DNA of 64,000 bases from Hysterangium stoloniferum (Eukaryota; Basidiomycota; Agaricomycetes; Hysterangiales; Hysterangiaceae), in the NCBI GenBank assembly GCA_015178975.1, contig WHVD01000024.1, positions 558,001 to 622,000 on the forward strand. Reading direction: 5' to 3'. Made by a program: the position numbers and the translations under genes. Positions 49,691 to 61,940 of this stretch are shown piece by piece (the first letter of the stretch is position 1; the number at the start of each line of letters is the position of its first letter). Below the pieces are notes generated by a model. That model was not told where the DNA came from. It did no database searches and saw only the letters and a program-made list of their open reading frames with translations.

Positions 49691-51543
49691 CAGCTCAAAT
49701 CCAATATCTTGATAACATCCGGAACCCCGGAGTGCGTTGAATACAGGGCGAGTCTTATGGATTTGTCATTGGTCAAGCTGAGCATTATGTCACAATGTGG
49801 AAGGAGAAAAGTGAGAATGGCGATGGTATCGAGGCTGCGCACTGTGGTACACGCCGATTCAGGCTCGGAAGATCCAGCTATCAGCTTCATGGTCAACGCA
49901 ATTATGCACTCACCACACCACAGGACATCCCAAATTGGAATTGTGTGCGTCAGAATCAGGCTGGTAGGAAAGTTTCATGGGTGAATGTAAGACGGTACTG
50001 GAACGGAAAATATTGTGAATGTACCTTACTATGGGCCTAATGAACCAGGAAACCACATTCAGCTGGTTGATGTGATCGGTGAGAAGTGTTCTGTCGTCGA
50101 AAAAGGTTTTCAAGCAGTAAATACTCCAAAATAGGGAATGTGATGTCCTCAAATCAATATGACGTGACAATGACACTATATGCATATTTGTGTTGTGCAC
50201 TAAAACCTTTAATACAGCTCCAGCAATATCTCAAAACCATGCATCTTGGCGTGTGCAACACACTAGAAGCCGTATAGGATTATCATACAAGTAAATTCGG
50301 TTTGGGTGACACTGTCTGTTATGGTTTTGATGTGCTGGATGAAATGATGTGATGTCGCGACGCACAGTTTTAACCACAATTCAATGCAACCTCTGATCGC
50401 AGTGAGCTCCTCTACAGACAGTTCGCACACATGGCAGACTGCTTCCACGAGATACGGAAGCCCGATAATGGGTAAGGGATTATGAAATTCTGTTATATAA
50501 CGTGCGATGTGTATGATAAATGTTGATGCAACCTCATCCAAGTTGGTGTGCAACGGTGACTTGACTAAAACATTGTAAAGTGATGATGTAATCGCAATTG
50601 AGGTATTTGCATCTGACCAATAGACACCGGGACACCATATGAACGCTGAAGCCAAAGAGAGCATGAGGTGGGTAGTGTGAGCTTTGCTACTTCGTATATA
50701 AAGTAGAGGCACCGCGAAAAAATCATCTAACACCATTGGGGCTCTTCTTCGAATTTGAAGTGGATATGTGGGTCTACGAAGATGTCGGTATGTCGAGAGT
50801 ATTCAACATTCACCCTGTGTTATCCCTACCTCATTAAATTGACAGTCTCTTGGAGTATTTTTCCCAGCCTTGGTAGCGTTAGATGCTTGTGTAGAAACTT
50901 TCTGAGCACCCCGTTGTCTCCCTGCAATCGAGTCATGATTTGCTGGTATATTGTCAGCTTTGCCATCAGCGAAGCTGTCTTTGCACTGTAAAGGACTTTT
51001 ATCCCAACCCTTTCCAAACCCACTCCACAGTAATATCCGGGGCCAATTTCAATGCTTGAAGATGTCCCAACATACTGTGGGTTTATTCCCCAGTTATCAG
51101 CATGACTGCGATATGGGCTGAGATTGGATGTCCTGTTGGTGGATATCCCTGACATCTTCACAACAGTCGGTGGGTCATGGTAGCTCGTTTCTCCTTGACA
51201 CTGGAATGTGCCAGATGTGACACAGATCACATGGAATAGCAATTATACTTTACTCACCAACTCCTCAACCCAAACCTTTATATGATTTTCAGACAGTTGT
51301 AAGTGCTGATCGTCATCGGGGGCCCGATAACATACATCATGACCTGGTTCATTACATTTCCATTGTTCCCCTGAGCTTTAACCGGAATCTTGTCTTCATC
51401 CACACCTCATTGATCTTGTCCTGTTGCACTGAGAACAATACAACTGGGGGAACTACGGGCGGTAGGTCCTCAACGCCTTCAAGGGAGGACTCAGCCATTT
51501 CCAAATCGTAATTCCCCACAGTCATTTCGTTGAACGTAGACAT
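49690..51543 (-). pseudogene. Family B gene, copy 2 (most complete)
   Basis: From M at 51543 (MSTFNEMTVGNYDLEMAESS) the N-terminal exon shifts frame near 51365. The shifted frame continues with CNEPGHDVCYRAP and an intron GTGAGT near 51255. The next exon (51230-50826) has YRSHADNWGINPQYVGTSSS, GPGYYCGVGLERVG and KTASLIAKLTIYQQI. Then an intron and 50736-50263 with ASAFIWCPGVYWSD, KSPLHTNLDEVASTFII and LSVEELTAIRGC. Last come 50200-49910 with SLSRHIDLRTSHSLFWS and 49896-49690 with GSSEPESACTTVRSLDTIAI. Total about 520 residues. Helix-rich C-terminal half, no signal peptide. One frameshift makes it a probable pseudogene. No known family. Confidence 0.65.
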
Positions 51544-51979
51544 TGGTAGGTAGCAGTCATATTTACACTGAAAGATGGTGCTGAGCCTTTATAGCGCAGT
51601 CAGTCGGAGAGTTAATTCCACCAAGGCACAGCCTTGTGGCCGTGCTTACACAGGATTCACAGCTTGTCATCCCTAGCTCCATGGTTCCTTGAGCTTCAAA
51701 GAATCTTTTCCTCGTCCTGTTGCACTGCGCTCAACACACCTGGGGAAACTAAGAGTGGAAGTTCCTCAACGACTTCAAGGTACGACTCAGCCGTTGCCAA
51801 ATCGTGATTCCTTAGTATTATTTTGTTGAAAGTAGACATTGGTGGGTAGCAGTCGTACTTAGACTCGAAGGGGGTGTCGCGCTTTTATGCCGCAGTCATT
51901 TGAGGAGTCAATTCCACCAAGGTACAGCCTTGTGGCCATGCTTGCACAGGTTTCACAGCAGTTGATCCCTGCCGTCGTG
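51544..51979. repeat. Duplicated 5' segment of family B copy 2
   Basis: 51700-51850 repeats in part the N-terminal coding segment at 51400-51545 (AACTGGGGGAACTACGGGCG versus the CTGGGGAAACTAAGAG region, both followed by TCCTCAACG and the ATTTTGTTGAA/ATTTCGTTGAA end). A partial tandem duplication of the first exon is therefore present. Confidence 0.5.
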
Positions 51980-53665
51980 GTCCCTCCATCTTCCTTGAAC
52001 CATATAGGCTCCAGTGTTCTAACCTATCTCACTACTTTCTTACGCTTCCCGCTGAAGTCATACAACATCTAATAATAGTGTCACATAGTATAGTATTTCT
52101 GGTGTTCTTGAGCATCAGAAATACGACTTTTCTGATATTGGAGAAGTGACATAGCCATGGATAATATAGATGCTGTGAAGAGCGATGCTTCCTGGCTGCT
52201 GCTTCAAGTTGGCGGTGTGAACCTTAAACCTGATCTGGCGAGATTGGGCGCTTCCTGTTTAATTTTGTCCAAACTTTGATGAAACCCAGGTCAGGTGATA
52301 GTTGAGTCGGATTTATTGTAGCGATGTGATTTCTTCATTTAGCCTTGCCATATGAAGCGGCTTCAAATTTGTGAAATATAAAGAATACAAAGAGGAACAC
52401 CGAAGTTCTCAAGGTCGATTTAATTGTGTTGAAATCAGTTCTCGAAGCTTATATGAATCATAAGGAAAGACAAATATAATTTCCATTTTAACTCTGTGTC
52501 TCGTAGGAGGTAAACGGATAGCGTAATTACAAGAAACCTACACTCCCTATATATGCCCTGAGAACAGTAGCTGTGTGGCAAGAAAGGATTATGCTGCAGT
52601 CAAACAAAGAATGGGCCAGTACATCAGCGCTGTAGAACCTTGTGCACGCTCTCACAGCCCTATATTATAACACATTGAGCGTCTCACACTATTTATGCGT
52701 GGAGAATGCTCTTAGAAGCAACACTGCCAAGGAAGATCACTTATTGTGACCCTCCCGTAGCTTGACGTATTCCAGGCAGAGCACTTCCGGTATGTCAAGA
52801 TTCACCATGCCTGGCTATGCTCATCTGTGGCCCTTGTCTGCCATATTACCGCCCCCTTCATTGCTGGTCACTTCCCTTTCCTTTTAACTCCAAAAATGTC
52901 TCTTTAACAGTCCCTTTTCATTTCCACACAATAGTCATTCATCGCAGCTCTGAGTTTGTTGCCCGAATCCGTCTTTCGTTTTCTCATTTTTTATGATTTG
53001 TCAATCTGGAAATTAACAAGCCACTCTGAGTCAATACAAACTTCTAAGCTAAGCATTGCAATATGGGCGGAAGCTACGACACTTGCCAAAGTAATGCATC
53101 ATAATGTCATGACCCTGGGGATAGTATTCAGTGCAGTAGGACAACCCAAATATATTCTTCCCAATCTCTTTGGGATAACTAACGGACGGAGATATCTATT
53201 CAGAGTGCCATCGGTGTCATTCTGGGCGACAATACAACTTGGGTATGGTGGAACAAACAATCCAGGATCATGTCCTGTCTGTGAGATGTATATGTACTCC
53301 CATATTATATTCAATTATAGGTCACAAAAATAATCTTTATAAAGTTAAACGTATCATCGACACAATCCTCGCAACTAATACATCCCAAAGTTGCAGTGAG
53401 CACCAGACATACTGTATGTGTTCTTAACCCGAATAATCGTTGCCAGTGAGAGGCATACATGTAGTACTACAATATATTTAATTATTAGTCACAAATTCCG
53501 AGTCCTAAAAATTCAAAGGTATCATCGACCCAGCGTTCGCCACGGACTCAGCACAAAGCTGTAATCAGAATAAGAAGTTATTGTATGCGCTCTGAGATTC
53601 CTGCAAACTACGCAATGGTTAATTGTCTTCCAAAGAGAACTAAAAAAGCGGAAACTGTGAGAACC
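51980..53665. repeat. Family B upstream block, copy 3
   Basis: Collinear with 1-1840; lies 5' of family B copy 2. Lacks the SINE and the solo LTR found in the 34-37 kb copy. Confidence 0.7.
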
Positions 53666-54070
53666 TCCTCTTAGTTTGTTCTAAGTATGCCGGCGACACC
53701 TAGTGGAAATCGTGCCAATTTATAGAGCAGGACGTTCACCAGATGAAACCGCATTTTTTTAACTCTGATACGGCGTTAGAAGGAAAAGCTACTCATACAT
53801 CAGTGAAAGGTGTGTGCGCCACATAAAGGAAGGGGAGGCCGAGGAAAGCTAAATGTTCAAGACACTCAATGGTGAGCCGGTTGTTGATGCGCTGTGAATT
53901 TTGTCTTGATGACTTGATATGGAAGCAAGCAAACCATAATTGCGACGGTATCGAGATCTTGAGCTGCGCTGCACGCGAATTCAGGGTCAGAAGATCCACA
54001 TCTTATTGGCTTCCGCGTAATGGCGACTGGTTTTCCATCCGACAACCGCGGCCGGTACGGACTCATGTGA
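53665..54070 (-). pseudogene. Family B C-terminal fragment with attached inverted segment
   Basis: 53665-53810 is the inverted partner of 3960-4125. 53793-54066 encodes GSSDPEFACSAAQDLDTVAI followed by MVCLLPYQ, like the fragment at 2930-3197. No N-terminal exons. Confidence 0.5.
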
Positions 54071-54720
54071 TCCCCCCTGACATGACCACGAGCTACTTTC
54101 TCTCTTATCCAAGGTGAAAGTTCACGACATGTGAAGAAGTGTCGGTGTTTTTATCATGTACGTTGGGTTGGCCCAGCTTCCTGTTCTCCCAAGAAAATGA
54201 CACGAAAATAACGATGTGACCGCCATTTTTGAGATGTCGTAGTGGTATTCGACTGAAATTGTTATCCCTAGTATATGCAATGTGATTTCAGCGATGGGTA
54301 GTCCTCGGAATATATTTAACACCACTCGAAAGAATCTCGTAGCGATCATTACAAGTGAGTATCTTTGCTTTTACATTGTATGACATTATGTAGCTTCATA
54401 CAGCTTTCAACCGGGTTCTGTTGAAATGATTGTCATTTATAAATATGATGTCAGTCTAGCCATGGGTGGTTCCCGCAAGTGTACTCAATGAAAGTATGGC
54501 ATGAACGGGTGCAACATGCAGAACTCATAGTGGTGGTGAAAAATAACTATATAAACTCTTATATTGATCGACCTACGGCAAATGTAGTGTCGAGTTTTCA
54601 ATCGAAGAAAATTAGTTTAAGGAATTCTCCCAACACATTGCCTCGCACGGTGTGAAGACCCGCAGCTTGAAGATTAATGGATCTTGTCAACTGAACACTG
54701 GCCTGAAGGTATGATAAGCC
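54071..54720. other. Spacer with family B downstream-like sequence
   Basis: 54290-54370 resembles 49660-49700 and 54890-54930 (TACAAGTGAGTAT then TTACAT). No gene recognised. Confidence 0.35.
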
Positions 54721-56935
54721 TGAACGAGACATGCATCGAAATGGTGATGGGGGAAGCCTTTTTTAGACCTTCAGTGATATCGTATTTAAATCAAGTGTCG
54801 TTCATGATCCGGATGTTAGTCTAGGCACGGCTAGTGCCCCGAAAGGTATTCAACACATGTATGGGGACAACTACAGAGCTCACGGCGGTAACACAAAGTG
54901 ACTATATGCGTTCTTACATCGGTTCAAATCATGTAACTTTATAACATCTGCAACCCCCGCTGCAAAGTGAGTCGAATATAGGACGACACTATTATGTTTC
55001 TCCTGGTTTGGTTGAGATGTGTCGGCATTATCGAAGAGAAATGATTAGGAAGTGGGTCCAATTGATGTTGCAGGACCTTTGTGAGGGGAATCATGTTCCT
55101 CCACCACTGATATGGGGTCTAATGAGACCTTACCAACACACGAGTGGAAGGTGTAGCGACTATGCAAAGGAAAAAACGCACGGTGGAATCCAAACGCTCA
55201 GCCCAGTAACTGATGTATTTGTCATTGGTCGAGCCGTGCATCACGTCACAATGTAGAAGGAGGGAGATGAGAATGGAGATGGTATCGAGGCTGCGCACTG
55301 TGGAACACACTGATTCGGGCTCGGAAGATCCACCTATCAGCTTCAGAGTAACCTCCATTATTGTCGCGGCAGAATATAAGAGCGGGTAATTTCGATTAGC
55401 TTCCATCAGAACCACGTTGGCAGTACAGTGCCATGGGAGGTAGGAGGGTTTTTAAGGGAAAAATATTGTGAACGGACCTTACGATACACTCAATGAATGA
55501 AGAAACGACATTGAGCTGGTTGATGTGATCGGTGAGAAGCGTGCTGTCGTCGAGGAAGGGTTTCAAGTAGTAAATACACCAAACCAGGGAATATGATGTC
55601 CTCAAATCAATATGACGTGTCAATCACGCTATATGCATGTGTATGTCGTCCACTAAAACATTCAATACAGCTCCGGCAATATATCAAAACCATGCATCTT
55701 GGTGGATGCAACACACGACAAGCTTTATAGGATGCCCATAATCGGGAAATAGTCGCCAGTGATTTTGTCTGTTATGGTTTTGTGGGAGGGATGAAATGAT
55801 ATCATGTCGTGACGCACGCTTGTACTAACCACAATTCAATATAACCTCTGATCACCGACTTCCTGTCCAGATAGTTGACGCACGTGGGAGATGGCTTCTA
55901 CGATAATCGCAAGGCCCCAAAGGGGTATGAGATGATCAAAGTCTGATAGAGAACGAGCTAACCGTACGAAAAATGCTGATGCAACCTCATCCAAGTTGGT
56001 GTGCAACGGCGACTTGACTAAAACGTTGTAAAGTGATGACGTGATCTCATTTGGCCAGTCTCTATCTGACCAATACACCGTATGAAGGCCGCACCCAAAG
56101 AGGGCATGACGTTCCTCTGCTGTAAACCGCGACCCCATTTAAAACCATCCCCAGTTGTTTCCGAATTTCAGTCGTGTATGTGGGTCTACGACTTCAGACA
56201 TGAATATTTCCAGTGTATTCAAGGTTGACGCGAGTTATCCCTACCTCACTAAATCAAAACACTCTTGAACTAGCCTTCCAAGTCTTGGCAGCGTAAGATG
56301 CTTTTGAAGGCATTTACCAAAGGCCGCGTCGTCTTGAACCGATCGACTGATGATTTGGTGGTATATTGTCAGCTTGGCGATCAGCGAAGCTGTCTTGGCA
56401 ATGTGAAGGAATTTCATCCCAACCCTTTCCAAACCGACTCCACAGTAGTACCCGGGGCCAATTTCAACTGTTGAAGATGTCCCGACATAATCTGAAGCCA
56501 TTCCCCAGTCCTCGGCATGACTGCGATATGTGCTGAGGTTGGTTGTCGTGTTGTGGGATATCCAATACATGTAAACAACACTCGGCGGGTCATGGTAGGT
56601 TGTTTCTCCTTGCCACTGAAATGTGCAGGACGTAGAAGAAATCACATGGAAATGGCATCATACCGTACTCAACCCAAGCCTCTATGGTTTCCAGACATTT
56701 GTATGTGCTGCTCTTCATCGGGGCCCGGTAACATAAATCATGTCCTGGTTCGTTACAGCTCCATCCTTTTTTGAGCTTCAACAGGAATCTTTTCCTCATC
56801 CCCATCTCAAGCATCTGGTCCTGTTGCGCTGAGCTCAATCCACCTTGGGAAACTAAGGATGGCAGTTCCTCAACGCCTTCAAGTTGCGACTCAGCCGTTG
56901 CCAAATTGTGATTCCTAGTACTAATCTTATTGTGT
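54720..56935 (-). pseudogene. Family B gene, copy 3 (5'-truncated)
   Basis: The N-terminal exon starts inside the family (LATAESQLEGVEELPSLVS, first residues and ATG lost at the 56935 break). It continues unbroken to CNEPGHDLCYRAP. An intron 56589-56642 (GTATGATG...TTTCAG) leads to WQGETTYHDPPSVVYMYWIS, SSTVEIGPGYYCGVGLERVG and KTASLIAKLTIYHQI (to 56241). After the next intron the frame reads RPTYTTEIRKQLGMVLNG, then a deletion removes the LASAFLWCP segment and shifts frame. HTNLDEVAS and VRQLSGQEVGD follow at 56138-55836. C-terminal pieces lie at 55623-55396 (LRTSYSLVWCIYYLKPFLDD) and 55415-55119 (GSSEPESVCSTVRSLDTISI). Broken, like every other copy. Confidence 0.6.
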
Positions 56936-56939
56936 TTCA

Positions 56940-57512
56940 GTCATCCCTTACTGCAATTCCTTACATGGCTCAGGGGCAAATATGCCTGGTCCCGACACAC
57001 ATTCATGATTAATTTCTCAGATACAGAAGTACTCGCACTTAATTTTGCATTTGCAGATTCCCCTGTAAGTATTTTGTATTGTTATTGGCACTTATGGGAG
57101 GCTTGGGGCACAAATATAAAGACTGTAAGGCTGTGGTATCAGCCTCACTCGGTCAGTAACAGACAGGACAAAAGTATCGTGTTGTGAGTGATTTTCTACT
57201 ACAAAACAGATGTGACGTCTAACTAATATATATAAAATAGAGAACCCTCAAGTATTCGCGACAAGGGGAATTCCGGACAAGCAGGACCGAGAGTCTAGAT
57301 CGTGGTAGGGAAGGGGAAGGAAAGAGAAAAGAAAAAGGGTTCGAATCTTTATTGAGTCTGATCTCGGGTTGGGCTCGATCAGGGGAACCATAGGAGTGCG
57401 GTCAGTGACCAGGGGTCAGGATGCGGCTCTGTATGTGTGGTAAGGTGGCCAGGATTACAAAGACAAAGGTATTATTAAAGTTCAATTTATACTTAAACTG
57501 CTAATAGTTGGC
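56940..57512. other. Interval before the MULE fragment
   Basis: No gene recognised. 57300-57470 is purine-rich on the plus strand. Confidence 0.35.
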
Positions 57513-58563
57513 AGATTGTTATTAGAACCAAAGGCCGTGATAAAGAAGACTGTGAAGAAATACTATGTGATGTCCGACAAAATGTAGTATCTCTTCTGAT
57601 AGCAAAAACTCCCCAAGAATTTGAAGGACAATGGATGGAGATCCAAGAGGCATGGGCAGAACAGAAGGCTTGGCTCAAATATATGGTGAATGAATGGATC
57701 CCACATAGGGAACATTGGTGTCATGCTTGGTGTAAGGTCTGTCCTCTTTGTTTTTATTCAATCTTGCTAATTATTTTCTTTCTAGCATATACATTATGGT
57801 ATTGATACTCACAATTATATTGAAAGTTGGCATTCAAACCTCAAGTGGAATTATCTACACAAAATTCATCGTCAACGGGTTGATTTTTTAATATGTGTGC
57901 TGTCCCAAGAAGTCGAGCCAGATTATTTCTGTGCATACGTTCGGGTTGGAATGGGGTTCAATAATCATACATTGTGCAAGGCAGAAAGGCAAGGGAAGAA
58001 AAGTGCTGATGAATTAGATCCAGTAGAAGCTAAGGAGAAAGTTCATGTGGTTTCTGAAACTACTGTGAGTTATTATTTTGGGTGAATTCTTTTAAATACT
58101 CATTTTCTTATTTATTCCTGATCTTATTACAGATTTCTGTTGATTCATTTGTTCAACATGATATTTCCTATTCAGTCACTCTTGCAGAAGGGGTGATAAT
58201 GGATTGTTCATGCCTAGCATTCACTCAATTAGGATTGGCTTGCAAGCATATGTTTCTAGCTCAGCATATTACTATCTTTTCAACATTTATTTCAAAAACA
58301 TCACTCTGCCTGCATCCCAACCAACATTCCAATTCACTGCCGAAAAGCACCTTGAAGAGAAACAGCAACTTCTTGGCAAAATCAAGAGTGTCATTTCTAG
58401 TATTAATAATGAGGCAATGTGGAGGTCAGTCGACACTCCAGAACAACTACAAAATATTTCACATTCAAACCTTAGAAGGTTATTAAGTGCAGCAGAAGGA
58501 TTTTTGCATCTCCAATGGGACACACTGTTAAATAGATTAGATCATGTAAAACAAGAGATTTAA
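57513..58563 (+). pseudogene. MULE-type transposase C-terminal part with SWIM zinc finger
   Basis: Three exons. 57513-57736 reads KGRDKEDCEEILCDVRQNVV and ending HREHWCHAWCK. 57786-58062 has HYGIDTHNYIESWHSNLKWN and VHVVSETT. 58133 onward has SYSVTLAEGVIMDCSCLAFT and LGLACKHMFLAQHIT. The introns have GT-AG ends and phase 0. The CSC...CKHMF pattern is the SWIM zinc finger of Mutator-like transposases, and NxxESWHSxLK is their usual late motif. A frameshift near 58265 separates this from the tail frame (QPTFQFTAEKHLEEKQQLL...) that ends at TAA 58563. The DDE catalytic region is missing upstream of 57513, so the element is inactive. Confidence 0.75.
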
Positions 58564-60330
58564 TATATCTTATTTAAAATTTTCAAATTTATTTCACATA
58601 TTAGTATGAGAAATCTTACAAGGTCTTTACTAAATACTTGCAAAAACACAAGAAATATGAGTATTTGAAATTTAATCATAGATTAATCAGATCAGGAGTC
58701 CAGTGAATTTCATCATGGTGGCAATCACTGAAAATTGATCAGCTAAGCCTTTGTATGGGGGAAATAAGGTCACCCAGGGATTGTGATACAGAGCATACTA
58801 GGTGGAAGACTGGAAGGTTTGTATATACTTAACCAGGGCTCCAGTTTTAAAACACGTGGAGCTTGACTTCCACACAAATTGTCTGGTTGCTCTGGTATTT
58901 CAAGCAAACAAGAAGTACATATGAAAACCATAAGTCAATCAACACTTAGCTAGTAACTAGAGGGCCCAAGTCTAAGGTTGAAGGTGGGTTATATCTCAGG
59001 CTGGCCAAAGGACGAAGTACTTGTATTAAGCTTGTGTGAAGACTAGAACAGGGTGACCAAAGTCAATATTCAAACTGAGGAATAGTAGAGTCCAAGTAAA
59101 GGAATTTATACTATCTAGCCCCACAGAATGGTACAGGACATGATGGTGTTTCAAAGTGGAATTACAAGCATAGTTGGAAGAGTGAAATGTGGCAAACAGG
59201 TACATAACAGGTCAAAATGATGAATATACAGATTAAACACAATAATAGGAATTCAAAAGAAAGTGAATACCACAAGGAAATGATATAAGGAATAGGGGAA
59301 GGCCATCATGAGGAAAATGGTGATGTGTGACCCTAAAAGGAAATCACTCAACAAATGTGTTGTTGGGACACCATTGCCAGGGATACTGGTGTCAGAGACA
59401 CTGAATGGCAGATTGCTAGTAAGGTTAATACTATAGATGGGGTTCTGAAAAGGTGGCTCCTAACAGAAATACACGGTTTTCAATTTGTTTTCCTAACACA
59501 TTTTCAAGGTTTCCATCTTCCATCAAGTATAGAGTAGCTGGGCATCTTCACTACTTGCTTCCCAAAACCCAAGGGCTATCTTGGGTACCAATGTGTCATT
59601 CTCCTCAAGGCACCACATCGTGTTTCCCTCCTCACATGTTGAAAACTTGGACTTTTTCCATAGCAAAACCCAACCTCATGTTTGAATATTTATCCACTAT
59701 TTAAAACTGCACAGGCACTGAGATAATATTAGCATATCCCCTTCGTTTCAGCTACCAGTTGACCATTTATCTCCACCACTACATCATGAGTAACGACAAT
59801 GGAAAATTCCTGTTTTACAGGGAGAGTGGCACCTTCACAGATACTCGGAAGGTGACTAATATTCCAATTATAGATGCCTCCAGCTGCCTCATGATGGATA
59901 AGAACTTGACAACACATTGAGTTTAACAAGATGGTGCCTATCCAAAGCATGAATTTATTTTTATGCCATCTCATTGAACAAACCGAAAGCCCCCAGGAAA
60001 CTCCTAGAAGGTTGTATGGCCTTGTGGAATGACTTGAGAAGGAGAAGAATGAGAAATATCATGTGTCTAACTGTTATGTATTTTTAAAGGTTTTCTCTAT
60101 TTTTCGCAATTTCCCCAAACAAGATTCTTAACAAAGGCTCTAAAAATGTACTTATATCGCTATGGTAAAATTGTACAGTATTCCTTTGAATTATCTCGAA
60201 ATTATGCAAATTATTTTGTATTTTTATCTAAAAAACTGAGTACACTACAAAATTTCTACTTTTATTCTTTTTTAACTATATATCTTCAAAACCAGCCACC
60301 TGGCACTTATTACACAATGCGCGGGAATAT
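58564..60330. other. AT-rich non-coding interval
   Basis: Short frames at 59355-59704 (plus) and 59729-59974 (minus) have no recognisable domain. Nothing else seen. Confidence 0.45.
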
Positions 60331-60332
60331 TA

Positions 60333-60386
60333 GTCACAACAAGTGACCGGTCGTCACAACAAGTGACCGTCATCACAACGAGTGAC
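60333..60386. repeat. Triplet of 15 bp palindromes at 20 bp spacing
   Basis: GTCACAACAAGTGAC occurs at 60333-60347 and 60353-60367, and ATCACAACGAGTGAC at 60372-60386. Each has 5 bp inverted arms GTCAC/GTGAC around AACAA. A further GTCAC/TGTCAC pair continues to ~60412. Confidence 0.75.
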
Positions 60387-60889
60387 AGTCACAAGGCGCG
60401 ACGGGTGTCACACACGCACTAGCACGGAAATATCATGTCATACATTATGTCATCATATATACTACAATAGAGAATGGTGGAAATGTCTAAAACATTCCAA
60501 GTAAAATAGCTAAAATAGGATAGAAATAAAGTTCAATATGTCTCTAAATATCTCAGATCACAGTGTATATAAGGAGCTCTGCTCCAGCCATCAAATATAA
60601 CCAATTTTATCAACCCATTTACACCATATCTGTAAGGTCATTGCGTGACCTCACTATCAGTACAGACAGGACTAAGTTATCCTTGTTAATGCAGTACGAT
60701 ATGTGAAATACAAGTGGTAGAAGCTTCTGTCTTTTAGCTACATCTAGGGGAGTGATTATATATCCTCACAGAACAATGGTGTGGCGGCATGAGACATGTG
60801 GAACAATGGCATCTACATAACAAAGGGCAACGATTCGGAGTCTGAAAGAACAAAGGAGTTCCAGATTGTGGTCCGAGAACAAAGGCGAT

Positions 60890-60952
60890 CGGATAGACAA
60901 TGGAGTTGATCGAGTAGACAATGGAGTTGATCGAGTAGACAATGGAGTTGGA
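60890..60952. repeat. 21 bp tandem repeat, three copies
   Basis: GTAGACAATGGAGTTGATCGA-type unit repeated from ~60893 to 60950, the first copy with GGATAGAC. Confidence 0.8.
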
Positions 60953-61029
60953 TGTCCGATGGAAATGGGTCTGTGTTGGTAAGCCAGCAGGATTACAATA
61001 TCTGTGTGTCACTGCACCAAGCAGCCTAC

Positions 61030-61310
61030 TCCACCCCAATCTGGGCAGTTGGACATCTAATTCCACCTCTATCAGAGCTGTTGGAAACCCTTGCCACCTC
61101 TATCAGAGTTGTTGGCCCAATCAGATCCCTTGTCACCTCAATCTGAGCTGTTGACTGATCTGTTGTTCCCCTTGTCACCTCAATCTGAGTTGTTGACTTT
61201 TATTTGTTCCCCCTTGCCACCTCTTAGTTGAGTAGTTCGCTTTATTCCTTTTCCACCTCTATCAGAGTTGTTGGAACCTGTTGCCACCTCTATTTGAGTT
61301 GATGGCTATC
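61030..61310. repeat. Minisatellite, ~30-50 bp irregular unit
   Basis: Six to seven copies of a CCACCTCTATCAGAGTTGTT unit (variants CACCTCAATCTGAGCTGTT) separated by GGAACCCTTG-like or GACT-containing spacers. Confidence 0.75.
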
Positions 61311-61940
61311 AACTAAAATAATAACAATTTTGGTTATCATTGTTTGAAATTAGCAATACATTTCTAATTTCTACCCGGTTTTTGGCATAAATAAATACTG
61401 AGAATATCCTTGCAAGATCCTTAAAACTACATTAAGATCCTGATAAGTTCGTATCACAGTAGATCCAGGAGATTAATTTAAAATAAAGCATATATTGTGA
61501 AATATGGTTTTATTCTATAATTAATCTTTTGACCTGTTTATTAATATTTTTACTGTTTGATAAATAGTATAAAATATATATAAACTAGCTAGAATCAAAG
61601 TTGAATCTAGTTTTGGAATCAGTAAATTTTTATTCATATTTTAGTGGTTGTTTTCACAGAAAAAAAAAGCTTACATAAGCAGCTCTCAAAACCTTCTTTG
61701 CAAAGTAGGGTGCATATATTCAAGTAAACTCTTGACTTCAATATCAAATACTTAAATTATTTTACCTTGTAGTGAATTGAGTATTTGCACACTTTGATAG
61801 AGCATTGGACTCCTTTTTCCAGAAAATAATATTAAAATAAGGCTAATACATTACACTAACCCTCCCACCACTGTTCCTACCCCTAATTTCCCTCTTAGTT
61901 ACTTTCTGGGGAAATTGCTTCCAACCCCAACATAGGATCC
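61311..61940. other. AT-rich interval
   Basis: No gene or repeat recognised. Confidence 0.4.

Noticed and set aside
59729-59974. Retroviral-type aspartic protease fragment
   Set aside because: No DSG or DTG active-site motif; the resemblance was only in hydrophobic pattern.
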